This document shows, piece after piece, positions 23,833-32,102 of a DNA stretch of 32,102 nucleotides; position 1 is the stretch's first letter, and each line of letters begins with the position of its first letter. The stretch is from an uncultured Collinsella sp. (GTDB taxonomy: Bacteria > Actinomycetota > Coriobacteriia > Coriobacteriales > Coriobacteriaceae): contig UQTN01000004.1 of assembly GCA_900543945.1 (NCBI GenBank), forward strand, positions 1 to 32,102. Reading direction: 5' to 3'. Made by a program: the position numbers and the translations under genes. A model generated the notes under the pieces. That model did no database searches. It was not told the origin of the DNA and saw nothing but the letters and a program-made list of their open reading frames with translations.

Positions 23833-23894
23833 CAATCTTGCTCTCCTGCTAATCAAGATTATAACGATTCTTGATTAGCATGAGAGCAAGATTG
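23833..23894. promoter_or_regulatory. 26-bp inverted repeat enclosing the ATPase promoter
   Basis: Arms 23833-23858 and 23869-23894 match at 25 of 26 positions around a 10-base loop. On the minus strand the loop and its edge carry a perfect TATAAT (23863-23858), 33 bases before the ATPase start. A further TCTTGATTA copy follows at about 23901. There is no good -35. It is a probable operator, since bound protein on both arms would close the promoter. Confidence 0.65.
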
Positions 23895-24031
23895 TGCGTA
23901 TCTTGATTAATGGATAAGCAAGTTTTCTATTAGTGGCCCCTCCCGGAGGATATCGAGCGGCCGAGGGGGGCAGGCATGAACGCCTCTAGCCGAAAACAAA
24001 GTAGCTAAAAGCCCCGTCCCAAATGAGCTAC

Positions 24032-24205
24032 TTAACGCCAGGGGTCAGCTTCGAAGAGGGGCTCGCGCTCGGGGCGGCGATCGCTGTAGGGATCGTAGCC
24101 GTCATCGTCCTCGTTCTCGGCACGGATGTAGGGGTCGCGCGGCTTGGGCGCCGGCTTGGACGTGGGCCTGGGCGCCGGCGCGCTTGTCTTGATCTCGTCT
24201 TTCAT
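24032..24205 (-). CDS. 57-residue acidic/proline-rich small protein
   Basis: The short gene reads MKDEIKTSAPAPRPTSKPAP, then KPRDPYIRAENEDDDGYDPY, then SDRRPEREPLFEADPWR. It has a basic Pro/Ala half and an acidic, aromatic half, with no hydrophobic segment, so it is soluble and probably disordered. AAGGAG lies eight bases before ATG 24205; a second ATG two codons earlier is too near the ribosome site. It sits on the minus strand downstream of clpB, beyond clpB's terminator, and upstream of the ATPase gene. I believe similar short proteins occur in related Coriobacteria, but that is recollection. The function is unknown. Confidence 0.65.
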   Translation of the reverse strand: MKDEIKTSAPAPRPTSKPAPKPRDPYIRAENEDDDGYDPYSDRRPEREPLFEADPWR

Positions 24206-24255
24206 CTGCATAGCTCCTTACATCGCATCCGTTCGGCATCATCGATTGTCGCACG

Positions 24256-24291
24256 AAAAAGGGCGGCGGACCCAATGGATCCGCCGCCCTT
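24256..24291 (-). terminator. Intrinsic terminator of clpB
   Basis: Bases 24259-24270 pair with 24280-24291 (12 bp, 9-base loop), and the minus strand continues with TTTTT (24260-24256). It lies 45 bases after the clpB stop codon. Confidence 0.9.
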
Positions 24292-24336
24292 GGCGTTTAG
24301 AGACGGCTGGTAGATTTTAAGGCATATCCCAAAAAT

Positions 24337-26964
<2,628 letters not shown>

Positions 26965-27102
26965 GGAATCACCTCTCTTGGGGCGGCCGCCCTACGGGGC
27001 GGCTTCACGTTGTTCAAGAAGTATTGTTGCCAGCTTTGTACGATCTTATACATAAATCTAAGTCTCTATATATAAGATTTTCTGAGTGCTCTCATGACAT
27101 GC

Positions 27103-27141
27103 GGACCACCACAAAGGGGGCAGGCACCTTTGTGGTGGTCC
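27103..27141. repeat. 15-bp palindromic repeat (copy of the 27983/28250 family)
   Basis: Arms 27103-27117 and 27127-27141 (GGACCACCACAAAGG and its complement) are perfect, with a 9-base loop containing GGCAGGCA. The same core occurs at 27983-28004 and 28247-28287, so this gene-flanking repeat is present three times within 1.2 kb. Confidence 0.85.
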
Positions 27142-27325
27142 AGAGAAGAATCAGCCCCAATTATAAGAGGCGGCATCAAGCCCAGCCTACGTTTCGCGAC
27201 CCCAAATCGAAGCCCAATAGGGCCTTTTAGCCCTCTCATTCCGGGCGGTCGCTTTCTTTTGAATATTGTCGTAAGCTGGCATCATTTATCTTAATGATTG
27301 CATATTGCATGAGAGGTGCCCCACC

Positions 27326-27973
27326 GTGAAACGCTCCACCTATATCGGCCTGCTCGTCTTAGCGTTTGCAATTACCGCAGCCGGCGTAGGCATTATCTAT
27401 CTCGCATTTCTCCCTGCCTCGGCGACGCAGGCGGCGGTTGAAACCGTAAGCTACCCCATCGAAATCCTCACCGATATCGTCAAACCCGATTCAATCACCG
27501 CCGATTTCGACGGTACGCCCGCAGCGCTTGGGGTCAGCAACTACCCCCGAATCGAACTTGGAGCCACGCGCTATACCCAAGATGAGCAGCTTATCGGCAA
27601 GGCAACCAATTTACTCAAAGGCAAAACGTTTACGCGGTGGTACGGCGCCGCAATATATCGAGCCAAGAAAGGCCAAATGAATGGCGGGTATTATTCGACC
27701 CTTGAACTCGATGCGGCAAACGGGAGCAGACTGTGCAACGTCTCATACGACCCCGGCTACGTGGACAACGAAGGGCCGGGAGTCTATATCTCGGATGGCA
27801 ACGTGATCTACGTCATGGAAGGCGACCAGACGGCAGTCGTCGATTTTATGGATCGGTGTACCGAGGATGCCTACGAACAAACCTGCGAGCCCGATCCGCA
27901 GACAGCGCGCGACAGCGGCTCAGCACGCACTTGGCTATTTGACGATGAGATAACCTGGACCCCATCGAAATAA
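27326..27973 (+). CDS. Small exported or membrane-anchored protein, unknown function
   Basis: This 215-residue protein starts with a signal-anchor (VKRSTYIGLLVLAFAITAAG continuing VGIIYLAFLPAS). The rest is outside the membrane, with segments SYPIEILTDIVKPDSITADF, YGAAIYRAKKGQMNGGYYST and PGVYISDGNVIYVMEGDQ, and two Cys (RCTEDAYEQTC) that could pair. No family is recognised. The start is GTG 27326 with GAGAGGTG seven bases before it; an in-frame TTG at 27305 has no ribosome site. The gene is flanked on both sides by copies of the same palindromic repeat (27103-27141 and 27983 onward), which may mean it was acquired or moved with them. Confidence 0.65.
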   Translation: MKRSTYIGLLVLAFAITAAGVGIIYLAFLPASATQAAVETVSYPIEILTDIVKPDSITADFDGTPAALGVSNYPRIELGATRYTQDEQLIGKATNLLKGKTFTRWYGAAIYRAKKGQMNGGYYSTLELDAANGSRLCNVSYDPGYVDNEGPGVYISDGNVIYVMEGDQTAVVDFMDRCTEDAYEQTCEPDPQTARDSGSARTWLFDDEITWTPSK

Positions 27974-27982
27974 GAACCCGCC

Positions 27983-28271
27983 GGACAGGCACCTTTGTGG
28001 TGGTTTCGGCTCCGATGTTCCGCTGTCTCGATCTGTAACATCTAGCGACCCTTTTCGGTCCTAGGTGTTACAGATTTAGATGAAACGAGCTGCGATGACC
28101 GTTTGTCTCGATCTGTAACAGTTATTCGGCAAATTGGGGCCTGTCTGTTATAGGTCGAGATGAAGTGTAGAGCCCCGTACGAAAATCTCGACCTGTAACA
28201 TCTAGCGGTGTACTTTGGCCCCTAGCTGCTACAGATCGAGACAAACGGGACCACCACAAAGGTGCCTGTCC
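27983..28271. mobile_element. MITE-like element: 22-bp terminal inverted repeats around three 80-bp-period hairpins
   Basis: Bases 27983-28004 are the exact reverse complement of 28250-28271 (22 bp). Inside are three hairpins whose left arms begin TCTCGAYCTGTAACA at 28026, 28106 and 28186, exactly 80 bases apart. The right arms end at 28080, 28160 and 28241. Each stem has two or three mismatches and the loops differ. No open frame belongs to it. The layout fits a non-autonomous mobile element or a structured repeat, but no target duplication was seen. Confidence 0.6.
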
Positions 28272-28297
28272 CCTTTGTGGTGGTCCCAGTCTTTTTT
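28247..28297 (+). terminator. Palindromic repeat followed by a T-run
   Basis: Arms 28247-28262 and 28272-28287 form a perfect 16-bp stem with a 9-base loop. The left arm and loop are also the right end of the MITE-like element. On the plus strand six T follow (28292-28297), so it can act as a terminator for plus-strand transcription from 27326. Confidence 0.65.
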
Positions 28298-28334
28298 AGC
28301 GCCCCTCAAGACCCAACGAGAACGCAGAAATGTA

Positions 28335-28408
28335 GCCCGGGGCTTACCCTTTCCCGAACGCGACCCTCGCGAAGCGCGTGAGCGAGCGGGAAAGGGTAAG
28401 CCCCGGGC
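28335..28408. repeat. 22-bp perfect palindrome after the hydratase gene
   Basis: Bases 28335-28356 are the exact complement of 28387-28408, with a 30-base loop rich in CGCG/GCGA. It begins 15 bases beyond the hydratase stop codon on the minus strand. There is no T-run, so it is an atypical terminator or a dispersed repeat. Confidence 0.8.
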
Positions 28409-28423
28409 GGACAATTAAGTGCG

Positions 28424-30724
28424 TTACTCGGCAGCGGCCTTGAACTTGTTGTAGTTGATCAGGCAGCCGGCCTTGACGATGGCACGCTCCTCTGCCGTCA
28501 TATCGGCAATGTAGAGCTTAATCTGCTCGACCGCACCATCGGCGCGCACCACGTAGGCGGCGATGTCCTTCAGGTCGCCATCGAGCGCGGCACGGATACC
28601 CGGCACAAAGACGTAATCGCCCACCTCAAAGTTGGGCTCGGCCTCCATCTGGAAGGGCACCATGCCCCAGTTCATCACGTTGGAGCGATAGCGCTTGGTG
28701 GCGTACTCGTGGACGATGTTGGCCAGGCCGCCAATTACGCGCTGGCAGCTCGCGGCCTGCTCGCGGGCGCTGCCGTCGCCAGGCTTCTTGGCGTAAATCA
28801 TGGAACCGAACTCGGTCGCCTTGGCATCGGCCGCGACACCCGCGCCGGCCAGCGCCTCAAACACACCGGCAAGCTCGGCATCGAACGCCGCCAGGTCGCC
28901 CGCGGACTCGCCGGCAACGCGACGCTTCTCCACAGCGTCGACCTCCTTGGAGCGACCCACGTAGGCCGGGTCGCGGCGGCTCAGCGTAAACTCAGCCAGG
29001 CCCAGCGGGTTGGAGCGGAAGGAGCTCGTCTCGCCCGAGGGAATGAGCTCGTCGGTCGTGGTGACCGGGTCCATGATCTTGGAGCAAACCTTGAGCAGGA
29101 TGTCGTCGCCGAGCGGCTCCATCGCGGGCCACGGCTTGATGTTGGGGCCTTCGACCAGCTCGTCGGCAGGCTCCGCCTTGCCAAAGCCCCAGTACACGCG
29201 CTTCTTGTACGGCGCGTCGTCAAAGGTGTACTCGCAGGCCTCGTCCCAAGTGTCCTCGGGCAGGTCGGTCGCCGGCGTCAGGACGCCGCCGTTGGCAGCC
29301 GTTGCCGCAATGGAGCGGGCGTCCATCAGGGCCACGGCGCTCAGCTGGCCATTACCCGGCTTGGAACCCTCGCGGTTGGGGAAGTTGCGCGTGGTGTGAC
29401 GGATCGAAAGGCCGTTGTTGGCGGGCGTGTCGCCGGCGCCGAAGCACGGGCCGCAGAATGCCGTGCGCACGATTGCGCCGGCCTCCATGAGGTCGTAGAT
29501 GTAGCCGCGGCGTGTAAGTTCGAGCGCCACGGGCTGGCTCGTGGGATAGACCGACAGCGAGAACTCGCCGCAGCCGGTATTGGCGCCCTTGAGCACGCGG
29601 GCAGCCTGGACCACGGAGTCATAGTTGCCGCCCGAGCAGCCGGCGATAACGCCCTGCTGCACGTGCAGCTTGCCGTCGACGATCTTGTCGAGCAGGCTAA
29701 AGTGCGTCTTGCCCTCGCCGATCTTGGCGGCCTCGAGCTCCACCTCGTGCAGGATGTCCTCGAGGTTCTCGTTGAGCTCGTCGATCTCAAAGCCGTTGGA
29801 AGGATGGAACGGCAGTGCGATCATGGGCTTGATGCTCGACAGGTCGACCTCGACGCAACCGTCGTAGTAGGCGACATCGGCGGGCTTGAGCTCGCGATAG
29901 TCGTCGCCGCGGCCGTGCATGGTCAAAAACGCGTGCGTGTCCTCGTCGGTGGCCCAGATGCTCGACAGGCAGGTGGTCTCGGTGGTCATGACGTCAACGC
30001 CGTTGCGGTAGTCGGTCGTCATGCTCGCGATGCCCGGGCCCACAAACTCCATGACATTGTTCTTGACGTAGCCCTTGGCAAAGACGGCGCGAATGATGGC
30101 GAGCGCCACGTCGTGCGGGCCGACGCCGGGGCGCGGGGCGCCCGTGAGGTAGATGGCCACGACGCCGGGATAGGCGACATCGTAGGTGTCGCGCAGCAGC
30201 TGCTTTGCCAACTCGCCGCCGCCCTCGCCCACGGCTATGGTACCCAGGGCACCATAGCGGGTGTGCGAGTCGGAACCCAGGATCATCTTGCCGCAACCGG
30301 CGAAGTTCTCGCGCATAAAGGAGTGGATGACGGCGATGTGCGGCGGAACGAAGATGCCGCCGTACTTCTTGGCTGCGGAAAGGCCAAAGACGTGGTCGTC
30401 CTCATTGATGGTGCCGCCCACGGCGCACAGCGAGTTATGGCAGTTGGTGAGCACGTAAGGCAGCGGGAACTGCTCCATGCCCGAAGCGCGCGCCGTCTGG
30501 ATGATGCCGACAAAGGTGATGTCGTGGCTCGCCATGGCATCGAAGCGAATCTTGAGTGCCTCGGGGTCGCCCGACGTATTGTGTGCCTGGAGGATCGAAT
30601 ACGCGATGGTGCCGCGCTTGGCATCCTCGGGTGTCTGCGTAATACCGCGCTCGGCAGCCTCGGCCGCAGGCACAACCTCGCTGCCGCCGCGCAGGTAGAT
30701 GCCGTCCTCGTACAGCTTGACCAT
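28424..30724 (-). CDS. Aconitase-family hydratase
   Basis: This 766-residue enzyme of the aconitase superfamily interconverts hydroxy-acids through a [4Fe-4S] cluster. The cluster Cys residues are in AGCSGGNYDS (about 361) and FCGPCFGAGDTPANNG (about 423-426). Substrate-site motifs LGSDSHTRYGALG and TRNFPNREGSKPG are present, and the C-terminal swivel domain follows (about 560-766). It is shorter than aconitase A and resembles the YbhJ-like 'hydratase' group, so citrate need not be the substrate. The start is ATG 30724, with GGGAG six bases before it; the frame extends to 30826 but without a ribosome site. No other citrate-cycle gene is in the window. A 22-bp palindrome follows the stop. Confidence 0.9.
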   Translation of the reverse strand: MVKLYEDGIYLRGGSEVVPAAEAAERGITQTPEDAKRGTIAYSILQAHNTSGDPEALKIRFDAMASHDITFVGIIQTARASGMEQFPLPYVLTNCHNSLCAVGGTINEDDHVFGLSAAKKYGGIFVPPHIAVIHSFMRENFAGCGKMILGSDSHTRYGALGTIAVGEGGGELAKQLLRDTYDVAYPGVVAIYLTGAPRPGVGPHDVALAIIRAVFAKGYVKNNVMEFVGPGIASMTTDYRNGVDVMTTETTCLSSIWATDEDTHAFLTMHGRGDDYRELKPADVAYYDGCVEVDLSSIKPMIALPFHPSNGFEIDELNENLEDILHEVELEAAKIGEGKTHFSLLDKIVDGKLHVQQGVIAGCSGGNYDSVVQAARVLKGANTGCGEFSLSVYPTSQPVALELTRRGYIYDLMEAGAIVRTAFCGPCFGAGDTPANNGLSIRHTTRNFPNREGSKPGNGQLSAVALMDARSIAATAANGGVLTPATDLPEDTWDEACEYTFDDAPYKKRVYWGFGKAEPADELVEGPNIKPWPAMEPLGDDILLKVCSKIMDPVTTTDELIPSGETSSFRSNPLGLAEFTLSRRDPAYVGRSKEVDAVEKRRVAGESAGDLAAFDAELAGVFEALAGAGVAADAKATEFGSMIYAKKPGDGSAREQAASCQRVIGGLANIVHEYATKRYRSNVMNWGMVPFQMEAEPNFEVGDYVFVPGIRAALDGDLKDIAAYVVRADGAVEQIKLYIADMTAEERAIVKAGCLINYNKFKAAAE

Positions 30725-30890
30725 ACTGTCTCCCACTCTGCCCAAAAGATTTGGGCGCATAGCATACATTCGTTCAATATCGTGCCATAGAACGGTTGCG
30801 AGTGGGTTACGAATCTCTGCGTTCACTTTATCTCAGTAAAGCAGAGGACGAGTTAGGTCCTGGGGAGGCAGACTTAGACGCTCAAATGAC

Positions 30891-30954
30891 GAGAGTGGAT
30901 AATCTCCCACTTTGAGCCTGCAAACAGGCCAAAAACGGGAGATTATCCACTCTC
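30891..30954. repeat. 18-bp perfect palindrome with inner hairpin
   Basis: Arms 30891-30908 and 30937-30954 are exact complements. The loop contains a second stem, GCCTG CAAA CAGGC (30916-30929). It lies between hspR and the hydratase gene, both on the minus strand, with no T-run. Confidence 0.85.
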
Positions 30955-30960
30955 ATTCTG

Positions 30961-30997
30961 CGGGCACTCATTTAAGTCTGTCCCCAATGAGTGCCCG
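30961..30997. repeat. 12-bp perfect palindrome after hspR, related to the 15268 repeat
   Basis: Arms 30961-30972 and 30986-30997 (CGGGCACTCATT and its complement) are perfect. On the minus strand the loop gives TTGGGGACAGACTTAAATGAG, which shares TTGGGGAC...CTTAAATG with the repeat at 15268-15290. It begins 16 bases beyond the hspR stop and could end that transcript. Confidence 0.75.
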
Positions 30998-31012
30998 GCA
31001 GCGTCGGCGGAG

Positions 31013-31429
31013 CTATAGGTCGCTACCCGTACCTAGCAGCTTGCGCATGACTTGCTCGGGGTTGACCGAGCCGTCGCGCGGGGCCAGGGCGGTGATCTTC
31101 TTCTGCATCTTGTACTCGTGCAGCTCGTCCTCGAGCTGGCGCACGCGTGCGCGGAGTTTTTCGTTCTCGCGCTCGCGCTCCTCGGCACGCTCCTTCATAT
31201 CGAGGATGCGCACCACGCCGGCAAGGTTGATGCCCTCGTCAGTCAGCTGGTTGATGAGCTCCAGGCGCTCGATATCGGCACGCGAATACAGACGCGTGTT
31301 GCCGCCCGAGCGCTGGGGGTTCACCAGGCCCTTGGACTCGTAGACGCGCAGAGTCTGCGGATGCATGCCGGTCAACTCGGCCGCCACGCTGATCATGTAC
31401 AGCGGTTTATTCCTATTGTCCTCGGCCAT
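31013..31429 (-). CDS. hspR: HspR, MerR-family heat-shock repressor
   Basis: This 138-residue regulator has its winged helix-turn-helix at residues 10-75 (YMISVAAELTGMHPQTLRVYE, GLVNPQRSGGNTRLYSRADI), the HspR form with MHPQTLR. A coiled coil follows (about 80-110, MKERAEERERENEKLRARVR). In actinobacteria HspR represses the dnaK operon and clpB, binding an inverted repeat called HAIR with DnaK as co-repressor. AGGT lies close before ATG 31429. It follows the dnaJ-type gene by 72 bases, as in the usual dnaK-grpE-dnaJ-hspR order. The other genes would lie beyond the right edge. Confidence 0.95.
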   Translation of the reverse strand: MAEDNRNKPLYMISVAAELTGMHPQTLRVYESKGLVNPQRSGGNTRLYSRADIERLELINQLTDEGINLAGVVRILDMKERAEERERENEKLRARVRQLEDELHEYKMQKKITALAPRDGSVNPEQVMRKLLGTGSDL

Positions 31430-31501
31430 GCTACCTGACCCCTTTCCGTCTCGTTATCGTCCATCATAAGCCCGCGGGCGCGGGTGTGCGCCACGACCGC
31501 C

Positions 31502-32102
31502 CTAGTACGTCGCCTTGTAACGGTTGACCTTCTCGCGATAATCGCGCGTGTCGACCTCGCGCAGCTTGGTCATGGCATCGCGCTCGTCATCGGATAGGTT
31601 CGTGGGGACCTGCACCTTGATCTCGACGAGCAGCGCGCCCGTACGGCCACGGTGCTTAACGTCGGGCGCCCCCATTTCCTTAAAGCGGAACTTCTTGCCC
31701 GTCTGGGTACCCGCGGGCACCTTCAGACGAACCGTCGCACCGCCGGGCGTCGGCACGTCCACCGTGCAGCCGAGCGCCGCCTCGTAGACCGAGATCGGCA
31801 CCTCCATGGTCACGTCGGCACCTTTACGCTTAAACAGCGGATGCTCCTCCACGTGCGTGGTCACGACCAGGTCGCCGCGCTCGCCGCCGGCAACGCCATA
31901 CTCGCCGCGACGTTTGTAGCGCAGCTTGCCGCCATCCACGGCGCCCGCAGGCACCGAGACCGTAATGGTCTGCTGCTCGCCCGTCGAGGGAATGCGGTAG
32001 GTGACCTTGTGCGTCACGCCGCGGAACGCGTCCTCGGCCGTCACGTCGACAGTCAGCGACAGGTCGCCGCCCTTGCGAGCACGGCTGCGGCCCGCGCCGG
32101 CA
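31502..32102 (-). CDS. DnaJ-type co-chaperone, CbpA class, C-terminal part (runs off right edge)
   Basis: Two hundred codons before the window edge give the two substrate-binding beta-domains of a J-protein (GDLSLTVDVTAEDAFRGVTH, ADVTMEVPISVYEAALGCTV, GKKFRFKEMGAPDVKHRGRT) and a short C-terminus ending YKATY. No CxxCxGxG zinc-finger repeats lie between the domains, so this is the CbpA (class B) form rather than classic DnaJ. The J-domain and Gly-rich linker would be outside the window. The open frame continues past 32044, so that position is not the start. It precedes hspR on the same strand and is probably in a dnaK-grpE-dnaJ-hspR operon. Confidence 0.9.
   Translation of the reverse strand, partial: AGAGRSRARKGGDLSLTVDVTAEDAFRGVTHKVTYRIPSTGEQQTITVSVPAGAVDGGKLRYKRRGEYGVAGGERGDLVVTTHVEEHPLFKRKGADVTMEVPISVYEAALGCTVDVPTPGGATVRLKVPAGTQTGKKFRFKEMGAPDVKHRGRTGALLVEIKVQVPTNLSDDERDAMTKLREVDTRDYREKVNRYKATY

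Noticed and set aside
26965..27100. HspR (HAIR) operator before clpB
   Set aside because: Only a weak CTTCTTG/CGTGAAG dyad and a partial GAGTGCT are seen; neither matches the known HAIR or CIRCE repeats well enough.
30730..30826. Longer N-terminus of the hydratase
   Set aside because: The upstream in-frame starts lack a ribosome site, whereas ATG 30724 has GGGAG six bases before it and gives a family-like N-terminus.

Overview
The window looks like a chromosomal segment of a Coriobacteriia actinobacterium, most probably a Collinsella species from the gut. The reasons are the high-GC coding sequence, an HspR/ClpB/DnaJ heat-shock set of actinobacterial type, a mannose-family PTS with a manO (DUF956) gene, a DUF5692-like membrane protein, an LAQTG-type surface adhesin, and many palindromic intergenic repeats. 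The genus is inferred from protein familiarity only; there is no rRNA here.

Positions 1-11280 look like an accessory region. It holds the N-terminus of an IS30-type transposase (cut by the window edge), a coiled-coil protein, three translationally coupled metallophosphoesterases, a 41-residue membrane peptide, a MobC/relaxase pair with a hairpin-rich upstream region that may be an oriT, and a surface module. The surface module is a 1116-residue coiled-coil/CAP adhesin with a sorting signal and a small exported zinc-finger-like protein. It is controlled, in my reading, by a divergent XRE regulator through one 11-bp inverted repeat. The region ends at the 3' end of a tRNA-Arg(CCU) gene, a common integration site, although no integrase is visible.

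Positions 11350-32102 look like core chromosome. In order they hold: the manXYZ PTS operon with manO; hypA; a large iron-sulfur flavoprotein divergent from a TetR regulator, with two perfect 15-bp dyads between them; a DUF5692-like membrane protein; a bitopic membrane protein; an AAA/DUF4143 ATPase whose promoter lies in the loop of a 26-bp inverted repeat; a 57-residue acidic protein; clpB; a small exported or anchored protein; an aconitase-family hydratase; hspR; and a zinc-finger-less dnaJ (cbpA type) running off the right edge.

No complete new defence or metabolic system is evident. The most unusual material is non-coding: (a) seven 15-bp motifs in strictly alternating orientation every ~31 bp (11438-11637); (b) a 289-bp MITE-like element with 22-bp perfect terminal inverted repeats and three hairpins at an exact 80-bp period (27983-28271); (c) tandem 92-bp repeats with a covarying hairpin (10775-10957); (d) ~60-bp repeats near the mob genes whose stems differ while the loop is conserved (5880-6085); and (e) long palindromes after the aconitase and hspR genes. 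Two convincing small genes (41 and 57 residues) were found, and the relaxase has a probable C-terminal frameshift.
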